This document shows, one piece after another, positions 1 to 10,565 of a DNA stretch of 64,000 bases; position 1 is the first letter of the stretch; each line of letters starts with the position of its first letter. The stretch spans positions 682,001 to 746,000 of the forward strand of contig JAXHMJ010000003.1 in NCBI GenBank assembly GCA_034521575.1, written 5' to 3'. The stretch comes from a candidate division KSB1 bacterium. GTDB lineage: Bacteria > Zhuqueibacterota > Zhuqueibacteria > Residuimicrobiales > Krinioviventaceae. A model generated the notes under the pieces. The model saw only the letters and a program-made list of their open reading frames with translations, made no database searches and was not told the DNA's origin. The translations under genes and the position numbers were made by a program.

Positions 1-958
1 TCAACGGTGAGATGCGGGCATGCGAAAGAGGCGGCGTGCGCACGGTAAAGTAAGAGGTGGTATCCGCCTGACCATCCGGATTGATCAACACCAGCTGAAA
101 ACTTTTGCTCTGCTCCATGACAGGCAGGTGAAGCGAGAGATTCACTGACTGCGGGGTGCTGGTTTCAACCTGAACCATTCCCTGCCTGGGCAGCAATCGG
201 GCCTGAATGCCCGGCCGAAAACGGGTTCCGTGCAGCGTGATGTTGCGCACGGTTCCATCTGCTGTAAACCCCTCGATTTTGGAGATGATATGAGGGCGGC
301 GAGCCGCTTTGATGAACAGGCTGCCGAATCCTTCCATCGCGTATTCGTTTTTGACGCGGAATCGTTTCTTGCCGATTTGAACATCCTGATTATCGATTTC
401 CAGTCCGATCTGCATCAAATCAGGCGCCTGGACCCGGCGCCAGCCGGCATCCTGCTTGACGCGCACAGCCGGATCATCGAATGCAATCTGTGTGTGTTTA
501 AATAATCCGGTGCCATACAGGTGCATGACAGCAAGCGTGGTTCGTCCGCCTGACAGGGTGAGGGTATCACCGGCTGTGGGCCCGGAACTCCGTACCTGTA
601 GCGAGTCAATGACCGGCGGCCGGTCATAAAACACATTCAGCGTTGCGATGCTTTGTTCTTGTCCACTGCTGTCGATTAATGCAATTTGATGGGCATCGAA
701 ATCTGTAAATCCGGAATCAATGCGGAATATTATGAGCAGTTCGTGATCCGATACCGGTTTTAGGGCTTTGATATCGAGTCCGCGCACTTTACGGACAAAC
801 AATGCTGTATCCAGAGCCGGAGTATTCAGCCGGATCGAGTATAAACTGCGTTTGATTGTTTTGGACCTGTAATCGCTGATTCTAACCGGTTCAAGTTCGA
901 CAGCAAAAAGTGAATTACAAATCAGGAGCAAAATGATACAAAAACAGGTTCTTTTCAT
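1..958 (-). CDS. Secreted protein with IPT/TIG-like repeats, 3' end outside window
   Basis: The minus strand is open from an ATG at 958 to the window edge, about 319 codons without a stop. It begins with a signal peptide (MKRTCFCIILLLICNSLFA, cleavage expected after the Ala). The rest is beta-rich, with repeated segments ending in patterns such as NPDGQADTTSYFTVR, which resemble IPT/TIG or other Ig-like folds of cell-surface proteins. No catalytic motif is visible in the part present. It is likely periplasmic or surface-exposed. The C-terminus is missing, so a sorting domain cannot be checked. The 284-bp gap to the divergent outer-membrane gene would hold promoters for both. The fold assignment is an inference from pattern only. 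Confidence 0.7.
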   Translation of the reverse strand, partial: MKRTCFCIILLLICNSLFAVELEPVRISDYRSKTIKRSLYSIRLNTPALDTALFVRKVRGLDIKALKPVSDHELLIIFRIDSGFTDFDAHQIALIDSSGQEQSIATLNVFYDRPPVIDSLQVRSSGPTAGDTLTLSGGRTTLAVMHLYGTGLFKHTQIAFDDPAVRVKQDAGWRRVQAPDLMQIGLEIDNQDVQIGKKRFRVKNEYAMEGFGSLFIKAARRPHIISKIEGFTADGTVRNITLHGTRFRPGIQARLLPRQGMVQVETSTPQSVNLSLHLPVMEQSKSFQLVLINPDGQADTTSYFTVRTPPLSHARISPL

Positions 959-1242
959 ATTTCTTGTCGTATCCGTGTTTTAAGAGTATTTGGAAATCGT
1001 TAAACCAATGAAGTTACAAGCTATAGTTTAACAAATTTTTGTTAAAAATAAAAACCATTTTTCACTCATAGGGTGATTGTCCGGTACAGGTCAAAAAGAA
1101 AGCGGTTGCGAATGGCGGGATTTTTCTGTAATATTCAAGTAAAAGCCGGTGTATGATGTTTACCATTATTTTACGGCAATTGAGGTGTGATTGTATGAAT
1201 GATGTGATCCTTTGGTTATTGAGGTGCATCGAGAGATGCAGG

Positions 1243-2418
1243 ATGAGCCGGCTGCGGTTCTTTTTAATCGGCCTGGGATTCGCGGTGATGCTGCCGCTTT
1301 CAGGCGCGGCTGAAGAAACGTTGACCGGATTGAATTTTATAGGATATCCCTCGGTTACTTATAAGGACGGTGAAGGATTTTCAGGCGGACTTTCCGTTAT
1401 GTTGTTTCAATACGGCGACGGACAAATATCTCCCTACAACTGGAATGCAATCATCGAAGCTGAGGCCTCGACTGTGGGGCGCAAAAAATTGAGTCTGTTC
1501 TGGGATCAAATGCATGCGCTGGGCAACCGAACGCGTCTGACCGCGTATGCATCATTTAATCGTTATCTTGCTGATGATTATGTGGGGCTGGGTAATCAGA
1601 ATCAGTACAATCAAAATCTGATCGATCCGGATGCGCCCGCTTTTGTTGATGAACAGTTTTATACCTACAAACGCGACTGGACTTATTTGACAGCCGATAT
1701 TCAATGGCCGGCTCCGGTGCGGAATACGCGTGTATTGGCAGGCGCCGGATTGCAGTATATCAGAGTGCCGCAACCGGATAGAGCGTCTAAACTATACCGG
1801 GATGCACCCCGAGGAATCGACGGCGGCTTTGGCAATTATTTGCGCCTCGGCCTGGTCTATGATACACGCGATGCTGAAGCCACACCGTCCGCCGGGGTGT
1901 GGACGGAATGTCTGCTCGCGGCGTCGCATCCGTTGTGGGGGAGTGATTATAATTACGGACGTTTCACACTCACAGACCGACGTTATTGGCAGTTGTTTCC
2001 CGGACTGGTGTATGCACAGCGGGTTTTGCTTGAAACGATGCCTGGAAATCCACCGTTTTACGCGATGAATGTACTGGCAGGATCTTACGAACTGCATCAG
2101 GGGCTGGGTGGGGCCACCAGTTTGCGAGGGGTTCCCCGATTTTTATTTGTAGGCCCTCATAAATTTTTGATGAATGTTGAGCTGCGCGCCGAATTGTTCA
2201 GCCTGATGTTGCTGCGTCAGCCTTTTACTTTTTACGTCCAGCCGTTCCTGGACAGCGGCCGGGTGTGGATGAAATATAACGGGGATTTTGAATTGCATAC
2301 AGCTTATGGATGTTCCTTTAACGTTCGCTGGAAAAAGGATGCCGTTTATTCACTCAGCCTGGGACGCTCGGCTTATGAAGAACTGGCAATATACATGTCC
2401 GTTGGAAACCTGTTCTAA
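1243..2418 (+). CDS. Outer-membrane beta-barrel protein (Omp85/BamA-type surface-antigen C-terminal barrel)
   Basis: About 391 residues from the chosen start. A signal peptide (MSRLRFFLIGLGFAVMLPLSGA) is followed by alternating aromatic/polar beta-strands. GLVYDTRDAEATPSAGVW near residue 205 and the glycine-rich GLGGATSLRG stretch near 290 match the bacterial surface-antigen barrel seen in BamA/TamA/ShlB-like proteins. The protein ends in a short strand finishing with Phe, as barrels often do. No POTRA repeats precede the barrel, so this is a barrel-only member of unknown substrate. The open frame continues upstream to ATGs at 1195 (GAGGTG upstream) and 1153; 1243 is preferred because it puts the signal peptide at the N-terminus. 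Confidence 0.72.
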   Translation: MSRLRFFLIGLGFAVMLPLSGAAEETLTGLNFIGYPSVTYKDGEGFSGGLSVMLFQYGDGQISPYNWNAIIEAEASTVGRKKLSLFWDQMHALGNRTRLTAYASFNRYLADDYVGLGNQNQYNQNLIDPDAPAFVDEQFYTYKRDWTYLTADIQWPAPVRNTRVLAGAGLQYIRVPQPDRASKLYRDAPRGIDGGFGNYLRLGLVYDTRDAEATPSAGVWTECLLAASHPLWGSDYNYGRFTLTDRRYWQLFPGLVYAQRVLLETMPGNPPFYAMNVLAGSYELHQGLGGATSLRGVPRFLFVGPHKFLMNVELRAELFSLMLLRQPFTFYVQPFLDSGRVWMKYNGDFELHTAYGCSFNVRWKKDAVYSLSLGRSAYEELAIYMSVGNLF

Positions 2419-3671
2419 ACCGTCATGACTTCCAGGCGCGAGTCATTGTGTTTGGCGTCCGAGCGTTTCAACAGCCAGGCGAACAGCATACCCGCGAAAC
2501 CGAGCACAGAGAAAATCCACATACCGGCCGTATACCCGCCTGAAATGTCATTGGCGAATCCGATCATGAGATTGAATCCGAACAATCCGATATTCTGAAT
2601 CATGGTCATTAATCCGTAGGCCGTTCCCAGTTTGCCTTCGCGTACCACCAGGGCCACGGAAGGCCACATCGCGGCGGGAATCAGACAGAATGAAATGCCC
2701 ATGATCACCATCGGCACAAGCGGATGGATGGGTGTATACACCAGCATCAGATAAACCGGAACCAGCAAGACCGAACCCCACATCATCAGAGATGCGCGCT
2801 TGCCAATTCGATCGATCATATAACCGAAAATGGGAGTTCCGATCATGGACGCAAAGGTGATAATACTGGAGGTAAAGCCCGCCATTTCCCGGGTCAGGCC
2901 GTGATAATCCTGGAAAAATTTGACAGCAAATGTCTGAAACGGGAATATGGCTGAATAAAAGGTGACGCAGAGCAGGCTGATATACCAGAATGCCGGATTT
3001 AATTCCAGGATATCCTTAAACGTATTTTATCTACTTCTTCAGGGTCTCCGAGCCATACTGTTTTTCCGCCTTGATTTCCAGAGAATAATAGACAATCACC
3101 GCGATTACCGAAATGACAGCCGCACCGGTTGACAGAAACAGCGGATGCTGCCAGTGGTCGTACAAGGATCGGGCAAAGTAAAGGGGAATTCAGCGCAGAG
3201 AATGTACCCAGCCGGGACAGGGTTAAGATTAAGCCCAAAGGCCAAAGACGACTCTTTGCCTTTGAACCATTTGGCAATGACTGTGGTAATGCCGACGATC
3301 AAAGATTCGGCGCCCAGGCCGAATACAAGGCGTCCGGCAGCCATGAGAGGCAGGCTGCCTTTCAGTGTGGTAATGGCCGCGCCAACGAGACAGAGAACAG
3401 AAAAAATAAGCGAGGCTTTGCGCGCGCCGATTCGGTCGATGATATATCCGCCCACCAACACCATGATGATGTTGGGGAAACTGTATATTGCGTTCAGTAA
3501 ACCGATGTTGGCATCGGAAAAGTTTAATTGGGTTTTCAGTACATCGGCCAGCGGGCTGATGCTGTCGAACACATAATAATTGCCAAACATGGCCATACTG
3601 ATGAAAAAGAGAACAGACCATCGGTATAGAGGAGCCGGCTGTTTGCCTGGATATTCTGTAGTGTTTGTCAC
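2415..3671 (-). pseudogene. MFS transporter, reading frame broken by about four single-base indels
   Basis: Three consecutive frames together spell one Major Facilitator Superfamily permease of about 415 residues. The N-terminal half starts MTNTTEYPGKQPAPLYRW and carries the loop motif GGYIIDRIGARKAS. The C-terminal half carries GYMIDRIGKRASLMMWG and ends at 2415. Frame changes fall at short homopolymers: about 3223 (tt for t), 3183-3186 (gggg for ggg), 3034 (c for cc) and 3016 (tt for ttt). Reversing each one base restores a continuous 12-TM-type protein. The substrate is unknown; the sequence resembles nitrate/oxalate or sugar-phosphate type MFS. The stop overlaps the end of the convergent barrel gene by 4 bp. 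Either a decayed gene or an intact one with consensus errors. Confidence 0.75.
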
Positions 3672-3710
3672 AAGTCTCCTAAATCGTGGCGAATGATGAG
3701 ATAATGGTTT

Positions 3711-4259
3711 CTAATAAAAGAATAGCAGCCATGCACAGCTGATCAGCAGGATGACACGCTGTACAACCCCGCTGAACCGGGTGAAAATACCATGAGAAAG
3801 AAACGCGATGCTGAGTACAACTAAAAAAGAGAAATGAACAAGCTTTTGAGTAATATCCGGAACAGATACAAAGTGAACAAGGATACCAATGAGAAACGAA
3901 ATACCGGCCAGCAGAATGAACAGATTGTGCAGCGTATCGCGCCGGTCGGGAAAATAATGCCCGCTGGATACCGGATTCGGGCGAAAGAATGAACTCATAA
4001 AAATCGAAAATGCGAAAAAGGCGATCGGCAATTGTTCCATCCAGTCGATTGTTCCGTTTAAAAATTTCCATGTCATGCCTGTCAGAAATATCACTGAAAA
4101 CAGCGTGTTGCCCAGCATCAGTATCCAGTAATTTTTATAGGTTCGCGCAGAAAGACGACCGACCGGATAGCGTTTCCAGTCATAGGAATCTGGAGTTTGG
4201 ATATGTGCTAATCCAATGAATATCAAATAGATGACAACAGCGATGATTGAATAGGACAT
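3711..4259 (-). CDS. Polytopic membrane protein of unknown function
   Basis: 182 residues with about five hydrophobic helices: MSYSIIAVVIYLIFIGLAHI at the N-terminus, then segments around residues 47-65, 76-90, 112-132 and 140-180. Short loops carry charged residues (YDWKRYPVGRLSARTYKN). The layout resembles DUF998-like small membrane proteins, but no diagnostic motif is visible, so the family is open. It lies 39 bp upstream of the broken MFS gene on the same strand and may be cotranscribed with it. Confidence 0.55.
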   Translation of the reverse strand: MSYSIIAVVIYLIFIGLAHIQTPDSYDWKRYPVGRLSARTYKNYWILMLGNTLFSVIFLTGMTWKFLNGTIDWMEQLPIAFFAFSIFMSSFFRPNPVSSGHYFPDRRDTLHNLFILLAGISFLIGILVHFVSVPDITQKLVHFSFLVVLSIAFLSHGIFTRFSGVVQRVILLISCAWLLFFY

Positions 4260-4448
4260 GTTTAATCCAAGTCAGAAATAGACCGGTTCAATCGGCCTTT
4301 ACAATTGAATTTAAGACTTTTTTGCTTTACCTTAAGAATGCGTTTCGCATTTGTGACCGCTTGTTTCTATTTAATAATAACGTTTTTTTTTAGAAAAGCA
4401 AGACTAAATATCATATTTTTTAAAAATATGATTATCGGAGGCATATTG

Positions 4449-6592
4449 ATGAATAAAACTGTCTGTCTTTTGTTTTTTCCGCTTGTGTTATTTGCCCAGA
4501 GTGTAGATCCGGATTTTTCAACCTATGCAGACTCGGAGCGTGACCTGCTTCCGGGGTCACCGGAACTGTTGTATGATGGTTCTGATCTGGCCGACTATTC
4601 AATCCATGCAGGACCTGCGGATTCAATCACGAATTACTGACCAACTGACGGGATGTGGTTTTTTCCCTGGCTCATGCCGCTTTTATTCACACGGCAACTG
4701 AAAATCCGGACTCGGTGAGCCTTGTGTCTCCGTCGAATGAGGTTCCGGTTCAGGAAAACGATATTTTGTTTTATATTATATATCTGCGTCGGGTTGATGG
4801 ACACGGTGGACGCGGCAAAGCCTTGCTGCAAACCATAAAATCCGCGGATTCGAGCGTACAGCATGAAATGCAGCTAACTGCAACGGATGACTGGCAGCGT
4901 TGTCATTTTTATATCCGCGCCCAGGAACATTTTCCAGCCGGAGCGCTTTATCAGCATCTGTCGCTGGCTTTTTCGCCGCAGCAGCTGCGGATCGGCGGCT
5001 GGATCGGATTTAATCTAGGAGCATCCATACAGGAAGAAGAGCTGCCGCCCCCGACTGTTTTCACTTACGAGACGGAAATGGACTGGAAACAGGATGCTCT
5101 GGCCAGAATTAATCAGCAGCGCAAAGAGGTCACCGTTATTGTACACAACAAGAACGGATTGCCGATTTCCAAAGCCGGTGTCAATATGAAAATGGCGCGG
5201 CATCTGTTTGATTTTGGCGTTTTTATTGACGATGTGGTTCTGGATGATAATGAGGATGCCACTTTGTATGCTGCAGCGCTGGATTCACTGTTCAACTGCG
5301 CAACAACACCGTTTCACTGGGGCGGAAATACGGATGATTGGGGATGGACCAGTTCCGAGGAAGCGCGGCAGACCTATCGAGCCATGGCCCGATGGCTCGA
5401 TACAAATAACATTCCGTCCAAAGGCCATGCTTTGCTCACCCCCGGTTGGGAGCAGATGCCGTCGTTTATTGAAACCCTCAAATACAGCCCGTTTGACCTG
5501 CGGGATGAATTGATGTCACATCTTTACGAGGTGGTTCATCAGGGCAGTGGGTTTGCAGTGCGTCAATGGGATGTTGTTAACGAACCCTATCGGTATCATG
5601 ATGTAATGGATGTGCTTGGTGATGATGTCATTGCCGAATGGTTTGCTTATGTGCACCGTCAGGCACCGGATGCAAAATTATGTCTCAATGAGAGCGGCGT
5701 TCTGACCTTTGACGGCAATGAATATATAAAGGATAATCTTCTGCGCCTGGTGGATGTTTTGGAAGAACAGCAAGCGCCTGTCGATGCAATCGCTTTGCAG
5801 TGTCAATTCGGTCAGGTCCTTACGCCTATCCCCCGTGTTCTGTCCATTTTAGATGCATTGCAAACCACCGGTCTGCCGATACAAATTGTCAATGTTTCCA
5901 TTGATATCGATGATCAAAAAATGCAACAAAACTATTTGCGGGATTTTATGATTGCTGTATTCAGTCATCCGGCCGTGCAGCGTTTTGAATTGTCCGGATT
6001 CTGGCAACCGGAAATGCAATCGCCAAACTCGGCGCTTTTTAAAGAGGATTGGACAAACACCGGTCTTTTTAATCAATATACAACGCTTGTCAAACAGGAC
6101 TGGTCCACACGCGCCGCCGGAGTCACGGATGATCAGGGAGCATTCATTACAGCGGCGTTTCAAGGCATTTATGATATTACAGTCGATGTGAGTGAGGTGG
6201 TCTATACACTGAGTAATGTATATGTCACTGAAAACCAGGACAGTATCATCATTCAGCTGCCTGTGGAGCGCACCGGAATCGCGCAAGAATGCAAAACTCC
6301 CAAAGAGTTCAGACTGTATCCGGCTTTTCCCAATCCTTTTAATGCATCGACCGAGATACACTATAAGCTGCCTCAGCCATCCGATGTTCATATTGTGATC
6401 TATAATACCCGGGGGCAGGCAGTCAAAACTCTGCTTCAGGAAGAGCAGGCCGCAGGTGAACACCGGATTGTATGGAACGGATTGAACGAACAGGGCAGGG
6501 TGCCTGCCAGTGGTGTCTATCTTGTGAGGATGAACACCTCGACGCAAAACAGGACTGTTTCACGGACTTTGAAGCTCATGTATATACAATAA
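4449..6592 (+). pseudogene. Secreted GH10-like protein with C-terminal FlgD/Por-type secretion domain, frame broken near 4620-4652
   Basis: The gene starts at ATG 4449 behind GGAGG with a signal peptide (MNKTVCLLFFPLVLFAQS). The frame fails about 60 codons in, then resumes from 4655 to 6592 (645 codons). Removing one g from the ggg at 4650-4652 plus one indel near 4615-4625 joins the halves through the segment RITDQLTDVVFSLAH. Order: a CBM-like beta domain (to about residue 150 of the long frame), a GH10 barrel (WDVVNEPY holds the acid/base Glu), a small carboxypeptidase-regulatory-like domain, and a C-terminal YPAFPNPFN secretion domain. At the usual nucleophile block TE(F/L)DI the sequence reads IQIVNVSIDID, so the second catalytic Glu is absent. 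It may bind xylan rather than cleave it. Not adjacent to the xylan operon at 57-64 kb. Confidence 0.78.
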
Positions 6593-6811
6593 TAATTTCA
6601 GGCAGAGGATGAAACCATCGAGCCGGGCCATACGCCGTGAAACGCCTCTGATCATGGTGAAATCTCCTCAGAGGAGGGTCTCTTTGCTCAAGCGCATGAT
6701 CGAATGAGATAAATTGCCGCGACTCTATTTTCCAGGATGTTCTGCGGGAAAAATGGTGTTACTCTATAGAAATGAGATGCGTAAGAATCTGTGTTTTCAA
6801 GAGGAGGATAT

Positions 6812-7156
6812 ATGTTTATTGCCAAAGTACATGTCCATATCAAACAGGGTCAGATAGAGGCTTTTAAAACCGCCACAGTACACAATGCACATCATAGCTT
6901 ACACGAACCCGGCATTGCCCGTTTTGATGTGCTGCAGCAGCAGGACGATCCCACACATTTTGTTTTGCTGGAAGTCTATTACACGGAAAATGACAGCGCC
7001 AAACACAAAGAGACCGAGCATTATCAAACCTGGCGCGAAACGGTGAAGGATATGATGCAGGAACCCCGCTATGCGGTAAAGTACAACAATGTGTTTCCGG
7101 CTGATGAGGGATGGGAAAGCAGCGGCGGGGATCAGACCAAAAATATTCATGTTTGA
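6812..7156 (+). CDS. ABM-domain (antibiotic biosynthesis monooxygenase-like) protein
   Basis: 114 residues from ATG 6812, which sits just behind GAGGAGGATAT, so this start beats the upstream GTG at 6791. The sequence has the dimeric alpha-beta barrel pattern of the ABM family (MFIAKVHVHIKQGQIEAFKTAT, ARFDVLQQQDDPTHFVLLEVY, HKETEHYQTWRETV). Relatives include LsrG- and YgiN-type enzymes acting on quinones or small aldehydes and ketones. It ends 9 bp before an Fe-type alcohol dehydrogenase, so the two form an operon, suggesting handling of a reactive carbonyl or quinone. The actual substrate is unknown. Confidence 0.8.
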   Translation: MFIAKVHVHIKQGQIEAFKTATVHNAHHSLHEPGIARFDVLQQQDDPTHFVLLEVYYTENDSAKHKETEHYQTWRETVKDMMQEPRYAVKYNNVFPADEGWESSGGDQTKNIHV

Positions 7157-7165
7157 TGAAAGAGG

Positions 7166-8332
7166 ATGGCTATGGATTTTGGATTCGCAACGGCAGGACG
7201 AATTATATTCGGACTGTATTCATATACTAAAATAGCGGATTATGTATCGGAATTCGGGGATTCGGTGTTTATGGTCAGTGGCGGCAGCTATTCCAGGGTT
7301 GAACCGCTTGTGACCGAATTGCAGAAACGCAGCATAAAGGTCACGCGCACCGGCGTGCAGGGAGAACCCACTGTTGAGCTGATTGAAGATATTTTAACTC
7401 AGTTGCGAGATTTAAAACCTGATGTGGTACTCGGGGCCGGCGGGGGGAGTGTCATCGACACCGGTAAAGCGCTGGCTGCTCTGGCCACGCATCCGGGACG
7501 TGTTTTAGATTATCTCGAAGTCATAGGCGGCGGAAAGAAACTGCAACACGCTCCTTTGCCTTATATCGCAATACCAACCACGGCCGGTACAGGTTCGGAA
7601 GTGACAAAAAATGCCGTTCTCAAAAGTCAGAAACATAAAGTCAAGGTGAGTCTGCGTCACAATTGGATGATCCCCGATATCGCTCTGGTGGACCCGGTTC
7701 TCACCCTCACTGTGCCTAAAAACGTGACCGCCAGCACAGGTATGGATGCTTTGACTCAGCTGATCGAACCGTATGTTTCTCACAAAGCCAATCCGCTGAC
7801 GGATGGAATTTGCAAAGAAGGATTGCTCCGTGCTGCCGGATCGTTGCGCAACGTTTACCTGAATGGAGATGACCTGCAGGCGCGCGAGGACATGTGCGTC
7901 GCCAGTTTATTCGGCGGACTTGCGCTTGCCAATTCCAAGCTGGGCGCAGTGCACGGATTTGCCGGGCCCGTGGGCGGGTATCTGGATGCGCCGCATGGAA
8001 TGATTTGTGCGCGACTTTTGCCCCTGGTGACGCGCATGAATATTGAAGCGGTTAAAAATGATCCCTCCCTCAAAGAGGTTATGCTTCGATATGATGACAT
8101 TGCCGAAATTCTCACCGGTGATTCGCATGCGCGGGCAGCGGATGTCCCCGATTGGCTCCACGACCTTACCAATGACCTGCAGATTGGCGGGCTTGCTGAA
8201 TTCGGTCTGCAAAAAAACGATATTCCCAAACTGGTCAAGCAATCGCAAAAATCCAGCAGCATGCAGGGAAATCCCGTCAAATTAAATGAAACACAGCTCA
8301 CTGAAATTTTGACGCAGGCGATAGAGTCATGA
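7166..8332 (+). CDS. Iron-containing alcohol dehydrogenase
   Basis: 388 residues, the normal length for the Fe-ADH superfamily. The NAD(P)-binding part has GAGGGSVIDTGKALAAL (about residues 92-108) and TTAGTGSEVTKNAVL (about 138-152). The metal-binding half contains the Asp of STGMDALTQLIEPYVS and the His residues of VHGFAGPVGGYLDAPHG (about 254-270). It would reduce aldehydes or oxidise alcohols in the cytoplasm. The start ATG has GAAAGAGG upstream and follows the ABM gene by 9 bp. The set of metal ligands looks complete. Substrate specificity cannot be read from the sequence. Confidence 0.9.
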   Translation: MAMDFGFATAGRIIFGLYSYTKIADYVSEFGDSVFMVSGGSYSRVEPLVTELQKRSIKVTRTGVQGEPTVELIEDILTQLRDLKPDVVLGAGGGSVIDTGKALAALATHPGRVLDYLEVIGGGKKLQHAPLPYIAIPTTAGTGSEVTKNAVLKSQKHKVKVSLRHNWMIPDIALVDPVLTLTVPKNVTASTGMDALTQLIEPYVSHKANPLTDGICKEGLLRAAGSLRNVYLNGDDLQAREDMCVASLFGGLALANSKLGAVHGFAGPVGGYLDAPHGMICARLLPLVTRMNIEAVKNDPSLKEVMLRYDDIAEILTGDSHARAADVPDWLHDLTNDLQIGGLAEFGLQKNDIPKLVKQSQKSSSMQGNPVKLNETQLTEILTQAIES

Positions 8333-8442
8333 CTGCGTTTGTAATATTTCCCTTAGGTCCTGAACCGGAAGCCCAATGATCGGAAAGCGGCGGGAGATGC
8401 GTTCGAATAGTCATTTAACCAAAACCTAAACACGAGAGGTGG

Positions 8443-8625
8443 ATGATGAAAATTCTAACCTGGCTGCTCATCGGTTTGTCTGCGCTGGCATTTGTGCTGG
8501 CTGTGGTATCAGTGCTGTTGTCGGGGCGCATTCTGGGCGTTTCACCCGAGGCGTATTCGCGTGCTTGCAGCAATCTGGCGCTTATAGCAATCGCGTTGCT
8601 CCTGACCCTGAAAAAGGGCGAATAG
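8443..8625 (+). CDS. Small two-helix membrane protein
   Basis: 60 residues with a clear ribosome site (GAGAGGTGG). Two hydrophobic segments (about residues 5-27 and 42-55) flank a short loop, SGRILGVSPEAYSRACSN, and the protein ends in KKGE. The pattern is common for uncharacterised small inner-membrane proteins in anaerobes. It stands 110 bp downstream of the alcohol dehydrogenase. No function is assigned. Confidence 0.6.
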   Translation: MMKILTWLLIGLSALAFVLAVVSVLLSGRILGVSPEAYSRACSNLALIAIALLLTLKKGE

Positions 8626-9576
8626 TTACTGCATGCCGGCTCAAAGTGCAAACTCTTTAGATGTTCCGAGTGGGGCATTTCAAGCCGGCTGCACATTATC
8701 CCGAGCTGGGCACTAAAGACCCCAAGTTTGGTTGTGCGTTTTCTGAAAGTGTTTAATTCCCATGCTTTTGGATTGCTTGATTGTATAACAGGTTCTGTTG
8801 GTTTAATAGTGTCAGCTTTTGCCTGGCAACATGGTTTCCGGTTTTCAAAATTAACAGATAAATCAAGTTATTGCCGGTTTGATCAAATATATCGTAACCG
8901 CTTCCCGTGTCAAAATTCCAATACCCTTTTAAATGGTAATATCAACAGTAAAAAAATCAAAACTTTCATAAAGCGCCTCCTTCTGTTGGTCAGTACAGGC
9001 AACAACCATACTATTTTGCTATAAATTGTATTAGTGGGGAGTTTTATGTTGTTTCATTATAAACCCGTTCAGGAGGGGGAGGTCTCCCCCTCGCTGCAGC
9101 CAGGCTGCCCGCCTCTTGACAATACTGCCTGGAGTTGATAGTCTGAGCGGGGCGGGCACCGCCTCGCTAAACCGGCCTCACCATCGCGGTACGATCGAAT
9201 TACGCAGCGGATGCTACAAGTTTCAATCCCCGCACCCCCGCGGGCCGGTTTACCGTCCGTCTGAGAAACGCCGGCCGGCCGCTCGGCTGCCTGTCTTCCG
9301 CTCCCCCCTCTGTTTTCACAACGTGCCGGATGGGATTGTAGTGCGTCAGAATCATACCCTTGTCGTACAATTTTCAATGGTGCGACAAATGAAAGGAGCA
9401 GAGTACAGTTTTTTTCCAATCGTTGCCGCTCTCAATCATCGTTTTACTCTACCCTGTTTCAGTGTGTCCACAATAGGGGTTATAAGGTTACTTGACCACT
9501 TTATACTTTTTTTCTTGCATGTATACAAAAAAATCAATATAATTAATAAATCAAACTCAAAAAAGCGGGGCAGTCT
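8626..9576. other. Gene-poor stretch upstream of the integron integrase
   Basis: No convincing gene is seen here. The left part (8630-9060) is ordinary to AT-rich. The middle (about 9065-9330) is sharply GC-rich and opens with a 9-bp perfect hairpin at 9073-9092 (GAGGGGGAG/CTCCCCCTC). A single CRISPR-repeat-like string starts at 9220 (GTTTCAATCCCCGCACC) but has no second copy. The right part (9440-9570) is AT-rich and should hold the integrase promoter. Open frames here have no family features or ribosome sites and were left out. Confidence 0.5.
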
Positions 9577-10560
9577 TTGGGGTTGAACACATCCACAGGG
9601 CAAAACCAACCGAAACTCCTGGATCAGGTGAGGGGTGTGTTGCGTGCGCGCCATTATAGTTTGCGGACGGAACGAACGTATGTAAACTGGATCGTAAAGT
9701 ATATCAAATATCATAACCTTCAACATCCAGGAAAATTGGGCGAATCAGAGATTAATCAGTATTTAACGCATCTTGCAGTACGGGAAAACGTGTCGTCATC
9801 AACTCAAAACCAGGCCCTGTGCGCAATAATATTTTTATATAAATATATTCTAAAACAGGATGTTGGAGAACTCGACATCACATGGGCCAAAAAGCCGAAA
9901 AGGCTGCCTGTGGTGTTTACTGGTGAAGAAGCAAAATCTGTCTTGAACCATCTGGAAGGCATGAACCGGATCATGGCCATGCTGCTCTATGGTAGCGGAC
10001 TGCGGCTTTCCGAATGCCTGCAAGTGCGGGTCAAGGATATCGATTTTGGGTTTAAACAAATCATTGTGAGAAGCGGCAAAGGTGACAAGGACCGGAAAAC
10101 GCTCTTGCCGGAAAAACTTGTCGATCCTTTGAAAAAGCAAATTGAATATGTGAAAATTCTACATCTCCGGGATTTAAAAAACGGTTATGATTCTGTCTAT
10201 TTGCCCTATGCCTTGGAACGAAAATATCCGCATGCCGGACGAGAACTGGGCTGGAAATTTGTCTTTCCGGCGCATAAGATATCAACTGATCCCGTCAGTG
10301 GTGTGCAGAGGCGTCATCATATTCACGAAAGTGTGCTGCAAAAAGCGGTGAAACGTGCCATAAGAAAAACCGGAATCCATAAAAAAGCCGGTTGTCATAC
10401 CTTTCGGCACTCGTTCGCCACACGGCTCCTTGAAAACGGATATGATATCCGAACCATACAGGAACTCATGGGGCACAAGAACCTGGAAACCACGATGATT
10501 TATACGCATGTGATCAACAAAGGCGGGTTGGGTGTCAAAAGTCCGGCGGATGATATATAA
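9577..10560 (+). CDS. intI: Integron integrase (IntI-type tyrosine recombinase)
   Basis: 327 residues with the full tyrosine recombinase set: R143 (GSGLRLSE), H274 and R277 ([13 protein letters not shown]), H300 (LMGHKN) and Y309 (MIYTHV). Between about residues 195 and 232 it carries the extra helical insert that sets IntI apart from XerC/D ([20 protein letters not shown], then [13 protein letters not shown]). IntI recombines attI with attC and inserts or excises gene cassettes. The start is uncertain: TTG 9577 or TTG 9583 fit the frame, with no ATG nearby. Cassettes and attC-like sites follow its 3' end on the same strand, the opposite of the usual divergent arrangement. Confidence 0.93.
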   Translation: MGLNTSTGQNQPKLLDQVRGVLRARHYSLRTERTYVNWIVKYIKYHNLQHPGKLGESEINQYLTHLAVRENVSSSTQNQALCAIIFLYKYILKQDVGELDITWAKKPKRLPVVFTGEEAKSVLNHLEGMNRIMAMLLYGSGLRLSECLQVRVKDIDFGFKQIIVRSGKGDKDRKTLLPEKLVDPLKKQIEYVKILHLRDLKNGYDSVYLPYALERKYPHAGRELGWKFVFPAHKISTDPVSGVQRRHHIHESVLQKAVKRAIRKTGIHKKAGCHTFRHSFATRLLENGYDIRTIQELMGHKNLETTMIYTHVINKGGLGVKSPADDI

Positions 10561-10565
10561 TCTGT

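Noticed and set aside
3105-3671. Separate 188-residue membrane protein
   Set aside because: It is the N-terminal half of the frame-broken MFS gene rather than an independent gene.
6593-6780. Possible riboswitch before the ABM gene
   Set aside because: A small hairpin (CTCCTC/GAGGAG) is present but no known riboswitch core could be recognised.
8728-9024. 98-residue open frame
   Set aside because: No recognisable domain, no good ribosome site, irregular composition.
9220-9247. CRISPR-repeat-like string GTTTCAATCCCCGCACC
   Set aside because: Only one copy is present, with no spacer-repeat periodicity. A chance match in a GC-rich stretch or a lone remnant cannot be told apart.
9069-9586. Overlapping open frames on both strands in the GC-rich stretch
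   Set aside because: No ribosome site, no family pattern and strong composition bias explain them as chance frames.
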